In this document: positions 43,101 to 54,400 of the stretch, piece after piece | Numbering within the stretch: the stretch's first letter is position 1 | Layout of the letters: every line of letters starts with the position of its first letter | NCBI GenBank assembly: GCA_016987375.1 | Contig: PJRA01000401.1 | Coordinates: 1,556,441 to 1,611,460 of the forward strand | Reading direction: 5' to 3' | DNA: 55,020 nt | Origin: Brachionus koreanus | Taxonomy: Eukaryota; Rotifera; Eurotatoria; Ploima; Brachionidae | Program-made: the position numbers and the translations under genes | The notes under the pieces: generated by a model | Database searches by the model: none | Seen by the model: the letters and a program-made list of their open reading frames with translations, nothing else | What the model was told of the DNA's origin: nothing

Positions 43101-46100
43101 TAAAATTAATTTACTCGTTTAGTGCTTCTAGTGCTGAAAAAAATAGTCTAATTTCTTTCTAAAGCTATTGGAGGCAATGTGAAATCTTAGTACAAAAATT
43201 ACAGTACAAAGAGAAAAAACTATAAAATTTTTTTTCTAGTAATGCAAAAATGGTTCTAGAAACAGTACAGTGTAGTAGAAGTTTGGATTCTAAATTCTGC
43301 GAATACTCTTCATTTACAGAAAAATGAAGATATTCGCAGAATTAGTTCAAATTTGTACAATATTATACTGTTTCTAGAACCAATTTTTACATTACTAGAA
43401 AAAAAATTATATAGTTTTTCCTCTTTGTACTGTAATTTTTGGACTAAGATTTCACATTGCCCTAAAGATACCCAGTTACAGTTTTCCACAATTCTATTAA
43501 ATATAGAAATCTTTCTTTGAATAATTTTTTAAATTGCTTGACAAATATGTATCTTTGTCCCCAAACTTTATATGCTTGGCCTTCAAACAATAGTGAATTT
43601 GTTAATTTATTGGAAATCTACCTTGCTTAAACCAATATTGATCTTAATGAGGTCGCTCAGATTTTTGCGTGTTGAAAGACAAGTCGATCCAAGTATCTCT
43701 AGTCTCTTATTATATGTGAGTTTCTTAGGCCACTGACTAATTTCGTAGCATTGATATGAACTTTATCTGGTGTATGAATATGTTTTTTAGTTTTATTTAA
43801 AAAAAAAAAATTATCAAATTTAAAATCTAAATTGATTAATAAAATTAAAAATGAGCATAAAATATTTTTTGCATTTATTAGGTTCTCGAGTAAAATCAGC
43901 ATCACTCTTGGATTCAACGATAAGTGAAACCGAGTCGCAAAATAGTGACAAAACAGCAGTAAACAGTGATGAAGATGAAGAAGAGAGACAAAAATTTCTA
44001 GATCCGGAAAGATACATAATTGAAAAAGGCCAAGAGTTTATGTCATACGAGACGATTCAGAAAAATTTTGACAAAACTCTCAACATATCTGTTCATTCAG
44101 CTAACTTTGACAATGATCATTCTTTGATTGTTCGACTAAGTGATCCAAAATTTTTGCTACCAGCCAAAGTTGATCAATTGAAATCGATAGAAGTATTTAT
44201 TACTGATGTGATTGAATGTGGTCACTTTTGGGCACAAATAGTGAATGAGGAGCGTTCAAATGACCTACGCTACATTCACGAAGAATTGAACAGCAATTAT
44301 GAGCTTAAAAAAATGGATCCTAATGAAATAAAGCAAGATTCTCTATGTATTTCTCATTACGATGATAGTTCTATTGGCAAAGCGTTCTATAGAGCCAAAA
44401 TTTTGGAAGTATATCCAAGTAAACTTCAGGCGGAGATTATTTTCATAGATTATGGAAATAAAGTGACCAGAAAATTTAAAGATCTTTATTATCTGGCCGA
44501 TTATCTCAAAGAGTTTCAATTTCAAGCAATCGAATGCAAAATTGTTAATGTCAGACCATCTATATTTCATAATCCTACTGGTCAATGGACAAAAATTTCC
44601 AACCAAAAATTCAATAATTTAGTCAATAGCAGTAAGTATGTGTGTTTTGAAATGATAGTGCAAGGCTTAGATCAAAATTTGGTTTATGTAAATCTACATG
44701 GAGTTACTAAGTCTGGCCTGCATGAAGACTTTACTGAAATGCTTTTGAAAAGTGGCTATGCCGAAATGATGTCCAAAACTGAAATAGACTTGAATCTAAG
44801 CAAGCAATATAACAGAAAAGATTTTTATATACCATCAAGAGAATCGGACTACATGTCCACTAAACCGCGTTATGTCAATGAAGACATTGCAATACGCCAT
44901 GCTGAACAATCAAAAAACAAGTACTATCACGAACAAAGTGTTCTAAGTGATTTGGATGATTTGAAATCAACAGTTTCTGGTAGTCAATCACTAGTCAGTG
45001 AGAAATTAGATGATTTTGATGAAAATGACGAGTCTTCTTACGATGGACACATCGAAATAAGAGGTCCATATAGTCCACTTGAATGCAATTACAGTTCGAT
45101 GTTAAATGTTGGTCAGAGTAAAAAAATTAAAGTTGAAAGAGACTCGATTAATTATGTAACTTTGGACAATGATCCTACAAATGATTCTAGTCGATTGTTG
45201 ATTGCTCATGAAGTTACATTAAATCAAATAGGAAACACAATGATTCTCAGAAAGACAAGTTTAATGCCAAAGCTACCAGGTTTGCCCTCAATTTGCACTC
45301 TTCTTTTTGCGCCGACAATTGAACTCAGAACAAATGAAGATGAGACCATGTATACTGGTGCACTATGTGGTCTTGGTTTCGATGAGCAAAAAAACATGCC
45401 TATTTATACTGATAATGACATTGAGATGGCTTTTGATGTTCAAATTGATGTGCATGATATAATTATGGTAATTGATTTTTTAATAAAAAAATTTCAATTA
45501 GGTAGAAAGGGTTCTAGAATGTCCAATAATTCAGATATTAAATTAGAGTATTGTGAAATTCTTCCTATTTTGATAATTTAAAATTTACTAAAATAAAATA
45601 TTTTTAGAAAAATACTGCATAAAAGTACAACATACTTTGTTGCATCTTTTTTTCTTAAAATATTTTTTCTTATGTAAAAAAAGGACAAAAAATAAATCAT
45701 CAATAAGATTTTAATTGATTATAGATTTTACTTTCAAAAAAAAAAAGAAAGTAAAAATTTTATTTTAAGTAAAAAAGATTCAACAAACTAAGTTGCACTT
45801 TTTTTGCAGTATTTTTTCAAAAATATTTTATTTGGTAGATTTTAATTTATAAAATTAGGAAGAAATTTTGTTTTGTTTGTAATTGAATTTCACAATTCCG
45901 AATTTAGGCTTGAGAAATTTAAGAAATTCAAAGAAAAAAAACTATATCAACTGACTACTATACACTAAAATACTAAAATATTTTTTAAGATAAATTCAGT
46001 TCGAATGGCAATAAATATGGTGATCGGAAGTGAGCTAGAAGTTCAAACTTGGACTAATGATGAAAAAAATTTAAGAATACTTCAACAGAAGGCTTGTGAA

Positions 46101-46289
46101 AAACTTTTAAGGCTTTTTTTGCGAAATCGCACTAAAATTGAGCCCAAATACTACACAAATCCTTTTCGTTGGAATCAAATTAAAAAAGAAGATTTGATTG
46201 ATCCATTAAATCAAGAAAATTCACTTCAAAATAAAGATCTGTACTATACATATCACAAAGTTGCTAATTGGAATGAAATAGATAACTAA
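37125..46289 (+). CDS. TDRD9: TDRD9/spindle-E piRNA-pathway helicase with Tudor domain, intact copy
   Basis: Four exons in matching phase: 37125-38591, 40421-42209, 43882-45467 and 45990-46289, about 1713 aa. All introns are GT..AG. Domains: disordered N-terminus (1-265); DEAH-box core with GGTGCGKT (275-282), DEVHER (379-384) and SAT (411-413); helicase C with STSIAESSITVP (about 640) and QRRGRAGRV (about 688-696); HA2/OB-like region to about 1085; acidic linker; Tudor domain about 1186-1306 (FITDVIECGHFWAQI, FIDYGNK); C-terminal region. The exon 3-4 junction gives DVHDIIM|INSVRMAINMV, and exon 4 ends in WNEIDN. The family binds symmetrically dimethylated arginines on PIWI proteins through Tudor and is needed for piRNA-guided transposon silencing. 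It is longer than human (~1380 aa) or fly (~1430 aa) proteins, mostly through the N-terminus. AATAAA at 46419-46424. Confidence 0.92.
38592..40420 (+). other. intron 1 of the intact TDRD9 copy
   Basis: 1.83 kb, bounded by GTAAGAATT and TTTTTTTCAG. AT-rich, no ORF or recognised element. Clearly more diverged from its left partner than the exons are. Confidence 0.75.
42460..42530. repeat. retroposon 3'-end-like fragment (right unit)
   Basis: AATAAACTACAGGG...GGCATGCCTATGGTAGCTAATACA matches the fragments at 31300-31375 and 47320-47390 in word order, with substitutions. Confidence 0.45.
43173..43461. mobile_element. 289-bp foldback (hairpin) MITE in TDRD9 intron 2
   Basis: The whole element is a near-perfect inverted repeat, from GGCAATGTGAAATCTTAGTA at 43173 to its complement ending at 43461, with the centre near 43317. 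Internal blocks such as GGTTCTAGAAACAGTA and ATTCTGCGAATA pair across the centre. In the left unit only a reduced ~150-bp version remains (about 32055-32200), having lost the outer left arm and the loop. Confidence 0.85.
43560..43792 (-). pseudogene. LINE reverse-transcriptase C-terminal fragment (right unit)
   Basis: The minus strand reads INATKLVSGLRN, then after a one-base frameshift LTYNKRLEILGSTCLSTRKN followed by LSDLIKINIGLSKVDF and a stop. This matches the conserved block just C-terminal to the RT domain of CR1/jockey-type LINEs (RATKLV..LRNLSYE.RL..LGL.SL..RR.R.DLI). It lies antisense in TDRD9 intron 2. Confidence 0.7.
45468..45989 (+). other. intron 3 of the intact TDRD9 copy
   Basis: Inferred from phase and sense: DIIMV at the ORF end becomes DIIM|INSV when GTAATTG (45468) is spliced to TTTTTTAAG (45989). 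It contains a foldback repeat. Unspliced, exon 3 would run to a stop at 45579-45581, adding about 37 residues and losing exon 4. Confidence 0.65.
45608..45817. mobile_element. foldback repeat in TDRD9 intron 3
   Basis: The left arm 45608-45652 (AAAAATACTGCATAAAAGTA onward) is the near complement of the right arm about 45770-45817 (ending GCAGTATTTTT). The spacer is AT-rich. The flank at 45850-45905 resembles 50680-50735, so this belongs to a dispersed family. Confidence 0.7.
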
Positions 46290-47044
46290 ATTAGTAGTTT
46301 TTTTTCTAAATATCTATTCAATTTAAAAGTTTGTTTGTTGTTACAATTTTGATTTTTGCAATCGTATAATTGTTGTTAATTTTTTTTGTTGTTCCATTAA
46401 TTTAAAAAATTTGATAGAAATAAATTTTTAAAAAACTTAATAAATTGTCTTATTTTTAATTAATAAAATCAAATTTATGATCATTAGATTTAAGTTAAAT
46501 GAGTAAATAACAGAAATGAGTTTTTAAAATTTTAATTATTTTATTTAATATTCTAGATATTCAGCTTAATTTATTTTAATAATTAAACTTAATTCTAAAA
46601 ATTTTATAAAATGTACTGTTACTGTTAATTTTAGTACTGTTACGTTGAAAAAAGGCCCATCAGGAACCTCAAGCTAAGTTCTTGCCAATTATCAAATGAG
46701 CCTTCACATCACCATAATCCTTTCTTATAACGATAAAACATCCTTCTTTGCTCAACTGGAAACTAGGCTTGTATTTTCAAGATAACTTTGGACCTCACAA
46801 AATTAGGATATTATTAAAGACATAAAAAAAAATCAGAAAATAAGTCAATAAAAATTTAAATAAATCTGTACTTTCAACTTAAGTTAAATTAGATTTGGTT
46901 AAAAGTTAAAAAAATAAGATTTAATAGTTTTATTGAATAAGAATTATTGAATATAGAAGTAAGTCTAATTGTAAAATAATAATTATAAAAAAAGGTGTGA
47001 AATAAAAATTGTCTGTTATATCGTAAGTAGTTAAAAAATATAAA

Positions 47045-47140
47045 TTATAAAGAAGCGGCTGGCTCTTGAGCTTTGATTGTTGTTGACACCAATGCAAAAT
47101 TTTCGAAAGAACTTCTGTAAAAAGCTATTGCGATAAGCAT
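47045..47140 (-). CDS. 31-residue ORF, unrecognised
   Basis: The minus strand encodes 31 residues beginning MLIAIAFYRSSFENFALVS, with balanced composition and a higher GC content than its surroundings. It could be a genuine micro-ORF, a last exon, or part of the neighbouring repeat. No acceptor or upstream exon stands out. Confidence 0.2.
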   Translation of the reverse strand: MLIAIAFYRSSFENFALVSTTIKAQEPAASL

Positions 47141-47289
47141 TGAAAAAGTTTTTACATAAAAAAAAAGAATTATTTTTCGCAAATATGGAATATTGTTAAA
47201 AAAAATTAATGAATTTAAATAAATGATTTTTTCTTTTTAGAGATAATTGATTAGCTAGCTAGCTAAAAAATAAAAAATGATACCTCAAG

Positions 47290-47660
47290 ATTTTATTTTA
47301 ATAATAATAAAAATAATAATGATAAGCTACAGCAGGATACCTGCGGAGCGAGACTAGCTTTAGTCTGGCTATGGTAGTTATAAGAAAAAAAAAAAAGTTA
47401 TGATTAGTCCGAGTTGTTATCCAGGTCTATACATATAAATATCAGCATTTCATTTATTTCAAGTAAAATTTTTTTTTATTTTTTTTTTCTTTCTTTTTTC
47501 CACTTCTCTTTTCTTTTTCTCATATTTTCTTCCTGATGTTAAATTTAATTTAGAGTATCCGTAAGCCTCCTCGGTGGCTAACTTGCAGCATCAGGCCAGC
47601 ATCCCAGCCCTAGCAACCGCGGGCTCATCGATGGACGCTAAGGTTTCAAACCGACTGGAT
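47290..47660 (-). mobile_element. retroposon-like block with GC-rich segments and simple-repeat tail
   Basis: Two GC-rich islands (47555-47650, with CAACCGCGGGCTCATCGATG; and 47325-47390) are joined by polypyrimidine/polypurine sequence. On the minus strand the block ends in CTGTAGCTTATCATTATTAT and a (TTA)n tail, the form of a LINE or SINE 3' end. The 47320-47390 part recurs at 31300 and 42460. A tRNA-like B box (GGTTTGAAACC) is present, but no A box is in the right place. Confidence 0.45.
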
Positions 47661-48484
47661 TTTCATTAAGATCTTTAAGTAATATATTAATTTTATAGTA
47701 ATAAAAGTCCAATTTTTGATATTGTTTAATTCAGGATCATTTAAAAAAATAAAAATTTTTAATTTCAAAGAGATATTGTTTTTATTTTTATATTTTACTA
47801 CTAGCCTAAATTTTTAAAAGTTCAATTTCAAAAAGAAAGTTGTTTATTAAGCAATTATGACTTTGGTTTTCAAATTAAGGTTTATCTATCAATTAAATCT
47901 TATTGTAAAACGAGTAAAAAAAATTTAGATAATTTTTAGTTTTTATTTTCTTTTAAGTTAAATAAATCAATGAGTATTTAATCTTAATAAACAAGCTCAA
48001 AAAGCAAAAATAAATGAACAAAATACACCATAAACAGCTAAATATAAGTGATTAGATAAATTTTCTCCAAGATAAAAATAATAAATTTTTTTTTTATTAA
48101 AACGAAAAAAAATAGAGAGAGTTAACATATAAAGAATTGAAAAACTCCTAACCTTAACAAGAGTCCGTACCATTCTGAGCACCTTTACACATTTGTAAAT
48201 TTTACAATTTTTAAATATAAGCGTTTTGAAATAATAATAATAATAATAAGCATAAATAAAACAAAAAGCTGCTGTTGTCAATAATTGAAAGAGCCTTTGA
48301 GTTTGTTCATAGAGTCAATAGACTGAAGAAAAAACGGAAAAATCACAAAACAAGAAAATTAGAGCTTTGAATGAATGTTAAAGTCCTGTTTAACTCAAAT
48401 GCGTAGAAAAAAGACATAATTATATATACATATAAAAGCTTTTTATTTAAAATGCATAGATTTAGGAATAAACATGGCACTTTG

Positions 48485-51400
48485 CTATTTTGTTAGACGA
48501 TAAATAACATGCTGGGCTCCATGCTCACTAGTCGAAACCTCGAAAACATAGGCGAGTGTCAATAGGACCTCTTTAGTGTCGTTGTTTTTGATCACTTGTA
48601 AAACACTGAAATTTTCCAATACATTATTTTTCAGGTTTTTTTCTGGTAGCTGTTTTAGCTTGTTTATGAATGTGATCATGTATTCGCACATTGGTGAATT
48701 CTCAAAACGATACACATATCGACCTGACTCGAATTGAGCATGTTCATTTTCGACTTTTTCTACCACTTGACTGCCAAAAGAGCACACTTTTGTCGAACAG
48801 CTAATTGTCATCGGCTCCGGACTTTCAAAACTTAAAAAAAAATTTTTAGTTTTTATTTTAAATTATGTTTTAAAATTAATTTATAAAAATAACTATTACA
48901 TGTTTGTAACAGCGTATAGAGCGTTGACACCTTCTTCTAGCATATAATTTAAGTCTACCCAGTATTTAACCAGATAGGATGAGCATATTGATGTTTTCTC
49001 CTGACTCTGAAGTGAACACAACAAGTCAGTTTCGGGAAATTTGTCCACAAATTCTTTATGGCTTATACCCTTAAATTAAAATAAATATTTTAAAATAAAT
49101 TTTGACTATGTTCATTGAAAAAAAAAGTATTAGTCATTTAGATATCAGTGAGAATCATTTATCAAATCAAGAATTTTAATTTTAAAGATGCTTTAAAAAA
49201 AATTTTAAACTAAATTTTCCACTCTTCAATGTGTTATTAAATTCAATATTAATTTTTATCTCTTTTAATTCCATGAAAATAATCATATCAAGAATTTATT
49301 TATTTAAAATTTTTTGATTTAAGATTTCTGATTGAAAAATTGTTTTGAATTTATTTTACTAAAAACAAAGAAAAAATTTATATTTTTTCGTGATAATAAA
49401 GTTAATTCTTGTGATATTAAATTTTTTTTCTGTAACAATTATTTTATAATTAAAGTTTGTCAAAAATGTGTAAAAACTCTTTGATAATTGATACTTAATT
49501 AGTCATTTTAAGAGTAAATAAGGTTTATTGATGTCACAAACAAAAAAAAATAGTACAAATTTCATCCTGATTTACAAAATAATACTCTATGTACAATGGA
49601 AGAAGAATCTACTAGCTATGAATTTTTGCTACACAATAATAATGATAAGGAAGAAACGATTGATGATGCCGAAGAATTAGATAGACATAGAAGAATTAGA
49701 GGAAAAAATAAGGTTTACTTTGCTTTTTGCAGTTTAAAAAATTTTGAAATAGCTGATGGGGTCTTTAATAAACCTTTTCCAAATTCAACCCACTATACGT
49801 CCAAGAGAAAGACCTAGAAAAAACCCAATTCAAGATCAGAGTGAACCGGCAAACGCGAAAAAATTAATTAATATTTTCTTTATTTTCTTTTCTTTTTATT
49901 TCCTTTTTCTATTATCAGAAAAAAAATTTTTATCGTAAGTGTGAATTCATTATCTTATAAAATAATTTTGATAGCTATAAAAAACAAATAATTATCATTT
50001 TTTCATTTAGTAGCAGAAAAAATAAATTTAGTATATCGAAAAATACATGCAGAAAAAATGTGACGTAAAGTGCCGAAAAAACTATTCCGAATTTTGAGTG
50101 TTAAAAAAAGACACAATTTGAAGGAGCATTTATTTGCAAGGGTATAGAGATTATTTTCCGGTAATGTTTTGTTTTGAATACATTTAATGAGAACAAAGAA
50201 AGTTTGAGTTGTCAGCAGTTCTTTGAGCGTTTAAATTAAGGCACTGTGAACTTGGCAAAATTTATATCAGCCAAACTTTGCAATTGCACAAAACAGTAAA
50301 AATATTAGAAAATTATTAAAAATTAACTTGCAATTATTAATTAATTAACTAAATTTTGCTGATACAAATTTTATTTAAGCAGCTACATTAGGTAGAATGA
50401 GTTTAAACTTTAAAATATTATTTTGGAAAAAAAAAATTATTTTGTTTTACAAATTGTTTTTTTTAAATGTAAAAAAAAAGCTAAAAAATAAAGCATCAAT
50501 ACAATTAAAAATGATCATTGATTTGATTTTCTAAAATAAAAGATTACATTATACTACAAAGTGAAACATGTATCACATTCTCCAATTTTATCAACAAACT
50601 ACCGGGTTTTGACCCTTGTAGCAGCTTTTTTTTTTTTAAATTTATTTTATTTTAGTATATTGTAATTTGTCAAAAAAAGAAGAATTTTTGTTTGATTTGT
50701 ATTTTAATTTCGCAATATCTCGGACTTTTTTAAGTTAAAAATTTGATCTAGACAGAGCTTTTTTTTTTGTGGATTTTTTTTTCTGACTGATGAGAATGAC
50801 AATTAATATCATCAGATCCCTTAATAGGCTGCTTTAATAAATCAATCTTAAAAAGAGAGAAAATTTTTGTTTTTATTTTTGATTCTTTTTGTAATACTTT
50901 CATTCTATAATTCCATAATAGTTTATTTTATCTAATCTACTTTATTTAGATTTATGTTTTTTCTTATTTAATTGATGCTTTATAATAATTTGTTTGATAA
51001 TAAAATTTTAATTATATAGCAGACAAAAAAATTGGGAAACATAGACAAAATTAAAATAAAGAGAATAAAGACGCTTAAAAATATGACTGAAATAATTTTG
51101 AGTTTTTTTTGTTTCCGAGTTTTTCCAGGTAAGACAATTTCAATGATTTTTAATAATTGATAAAAATGACACTAGAAAGCCCGGTTGATTTTAATAAAAA
51201 TTTTAAATTTAGTTATGTAGAAAAAAAAAATTTTTTATGAAAATTGGTTAAATTTTTTTAAGAAATATAAATAAAATGCTTAACTTTTAAAAGCTATTTT
51301 ATAAAATTTTATTTCTTTGAAAAAATATATAATTTTCAATTTATAAAAAAGGGGTCTAAAAAAACCTCGAGTTTTCTAGTGTTAAATTTTAAAATGAATA

Positions 51401-54400
51401 AATTTGATATAACTAGTACATACCTCAAATTCTTCCATTCCGTCAGATGTAAAGTAATCAATAGTATTCAAATGAAGAAAAAGATGTTTATGATACTATT
51501 AAAAAAGTAGATAAAATAAATGTGAATTTTAAAATTTTATAAAGCTTACAATTTCAGGATCACGTCTTTTTTCAACAAAACCACTAAATTCGATCAATTT
51601 TAATTGATTTAGGCCAATTACACACTTTGAAAGTGCACTCAGATTAGAATTAGTAGTTGTTGAATTATTATTATTGTATAAAGACCACAGTTGATTTGAA
51701 TTGGGCGAAGAATCCGGTGATAGCTGTTGATGCAGGTTGTGAGAGGGCAACTGGTGAATGTCATTCGAATGGAAATGGTGATGCGGATGATGTCGAATGT
51801 TTTCATTGTTTGCATGCAAAATATCGTCACGAGGCACAATGCTCTTTTCGCCATGGGGCATTTGCTGTTGTATGCCCGGATGACCCCAAATGGAATTTGA
51901 TTGCGCATTTTGACCATTCAATGGACTTGATTGAATTAAATTTGTACAATTTTGAAGTAAATGTGGATGGTGTGATGTTTGGACTCTGGGTTGGATTTGA
52001 GCGTTTAGGCCGTGTTGAGATGAGGTACGATTGATTTGTTGAGTATTGGGGTTGTTTGATTGCGTCTGATTTGGCTGGCTAGTTTGATTATTTGAATTCA
52101 TCTTGTTACCATTTGACAACAGAGTATTTGGGCTTGGCACAACCAGATTTTGTTGCTGTGACTGCATTTGTGTTAATGGCTGCGGGGAAATTATCTGCGC
52201 CGATGTTAGATTCGAGAACGGGTTTTGAAAGGAGTTGCTTACTTTGGCATCTTTTGTGTCCTTTTAATAAATAAATTTGGTTATTAAGTTTAGTTTTGTC
52301 GATTATCACTTAAAAATAAATCCCAATATCAACACTAATTTGTTTAATTTAGGTAGAATAGTGAAGCTCTTTTTATTATTTCAATATGTCATTTTTAAAA
52401 TAATCAAAATAATTTATTTAAAGATATAATCATTTGGGTGTGGTGAGTGTCTAGCAATTATCAAAAATTTAAACATTTACTCGACTGATTTTTCTCTGAA
52501 CTAGGCTTAATTTAGTGGGTCACTATTTGATGAAAATCATAAGTTTTTTTTTTTAACTATTGTACCGGTATGAAAAAAAAATGAATTTGAAATTTAAAAA
52601 AAAAATTTTATGATAGATTTTTTAATCATTTGGATTGCATATTTTACATATGATGTTAATTAAACTTTTGTTGGCTAGTCAATACGACAGTTTCTTTGTT
52701 AAAAGATGAAAATTCTTTCATATGATGAAACTAAAATAGATTTATTCCTTTGAAAATCGTGGATTTCCCTTAAAATCCATAGTTTTTAGACCTTAAATCA
52801 CATCCGATATGCTTTTCTAATTAATTAATCTTAGATTTAAATAAAATTTATTATATGAACCAAATTTTCTGTCAGTTAAAGATCTAAATTCTTCAATAAA
52901 TAGACAATTTGAGAGCTCACTCATTTGCAAGGTATAAACAAATCAATTAATTAAATTTAAGTAAAAAGTAAACTGGAATGATTTAATCAAAAAACTTTTT
53001 AAACTCAAAAAACGGGTGACAATTTGAACCTATCTTTACTGTCATTTATCTTATAAAGAATAAATCGTATCCACCTAAAACTTTCTGAATCTGTTTCTAA
53101 AAACAAATATTTAAAAAAAAATTGGATTTTTGGTAATCAGATAAAAAGTTCCAAAGATATGGAGCATAATAAAAGGCGTCAACTGGTAAACTGGTCCTTT
53201 AAGTGTTAATTGTAGTAATTTATTCTAATATGATTCAGATCAAAGATCGGAAAAATTTTTTATCATTTGTTATTTTTTAATTTTAAATAGTATCGTGAAT
53301 TGCTTTATTTCTTTAGTTTGATCAAATTTTTTAAAATTGGTTTTATTATTGGTAAATTGGTAGTTGCTTATTATAAAAAAGTGAAAAAATAAAAAGTTAA
53401 GTAGAATCTTTTAAAAGTTTCTTTAATATTCGAAACTCGAAAATGTCATTTAAATTTATTTAAAATTTAATTCTAAATGATTACAGTATACACTCTAAAT
53501 GAATAATTTAAACGAATTTAATACAAATATAAATAGATATGTCTAAGAAAATTTTTTGTCTTTCAATTAAATTTTATTGATATGAATAAAGAGAATGAAA
53601 TAGAAATTATTTTAATTTTTTTCGCAGTGTTTAAAAAATTTTCTCTAATTTTCTAATCAACTTGCCATTGATTGCTTCATTGTCTCACTCGTATTATTTT
53701 TTAACATAAATCTGCCTTATCGTTTCAATTAAAGACAAAAAATAAAACTTAAAAATTATTTTTTGTTATAGATGTATTAATTTAAAAGATTAAATATAAA
53801 TCAAATGAACTTAAATGAAAAATCTTAAGGACTTATCATTAAAAAATGTAAATTAGATGCCAGTTATCATCACAGAGTAATAAATATTTGATGATATTTG
53901 TTTCCGATTATTTTTATCAAAATTTATCTAAAACTAAATAGCTTGAATAAAAATAAAAAGCTTAAAACATAAAATAAAATTAAACTTTATTACATTAGGT
54001 ATCATAAATTTTTATTCAATTCTGCAAGAAATTAATTAAATTTATGATGTATACAACATTGATTTGCTATGGTTTTACTTGAAAGGATTAGAAAACAAGA
54101 GACTGATGAATTGAGGGCACTTTTTAAGCGAGTAGAGCTTATGAAAAAAATCAAAATAACTATGAACAAACTTTACTAAATCTAAATCTTCACTATTTTT
54201 GGTCAATAAAAATTTTTTTCTAAATAAATAACTTTTAAATTTTGCTTCGTTGAGGAAAAATTTCTTTCAAATTCGCCGTCGACAACAAGAAAAAGGTTGC
54301 CAGACTATCAATATATTTGATATCTTTAAGCATTGGATTTATTTCAAAATAAAAATCAATTTTTTAATCTAATTTTAACTGTATGTGGATACGAAACAAA

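Larger units (their letters stand above)
42210..43881 (+). other. intron 2 of the intact TDRD9 copy
   Basis: Donor CGAA|GTAAGC and acceptor TTTATTAG, joining codon phase 1. It contains a retroposon-like fragment (42460-42530), a 289-bp foldback element (43173-43461) and an antisense LINE RT fragment (43560-43792). Confidence 0.8.
32921..44468 (+). repeat. tandem duplication, right unit (~11.55 kb)
   Basis: Homologous to the left unit in direct orientation. The left part (to about 38056) is nearly identical to its partner. Introns 1 and 2 differ by scattered substitutions and several indels. Homology at the right edge ends inside the Tudor exon at about 44468, where the intact gene continues (AGAAAATTTAAAG) while the left copies switch to CTAAAAATACT. 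Confidence 0.95.
46290..48484. other. convergent intergenic region between TDRD9 and TEAD
   Basis: 3' ends of both genes face each other. Contents: the TDRD9 poly(A) signal (46419-46424); a minus-strand coding-like scrap near 46650-46760 (CFIVIRKDYGDVKAHLIIGK, then a stop); a tiny ORF (47045-47140); a retroposon-like block (47290-47660); and AT-rich spacer. Confidence 0.5.
49070..51423 (-). other. TEAD intron 3
   Basis: 2.35 kb with GTATGT donor and AATTTAAG acceptor on the minus strand. It holds a short + strand ORF pair (49596-49938), a dispersed repeat related to the TDRD9 intron 3 flank (50450-50760) and a piggyBac-like MITE (51166-51385). Confidence 0.8.

Noticed and set aside
21745..44468. 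Duplication as a purely false haplotype duplication
   Set aside because: Not excluded, but the shared cut Tudor tail in two places, the inverted join and the abrupt identity change fit real rearrangement better than two alleles placed in tandem. Long reads would decide.
45468..45501. 34-nt GT..AG stretch as a minimal intron in TDRD9 exon 3
   Set aside because: Too short for a metazoan intron. Splicing the same donor to 45990 gives a sensible C-terminal exon in phase instead.
47555..47650. Possible tRNA gene or tRNA-derived SINE head
   Set aside because: A B-box-like GGTTTGAAACC exists on the minus strand, but there is no A box at the right distance and no cloverleaf.
47997..48281. Minus-strand 94-codon ORF with poly-Tyr
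   Set aside because: Poly-Tyr comes from an (AAT)n microsatellite; composition and lack of splice context argue for chance.
51657..52034. Plus-strand 125-codon cysteine/aspartate-containing ORF
   Set aside because: Exactly antisense to TEAD exon 2, whose frame and splice phases are well supported.
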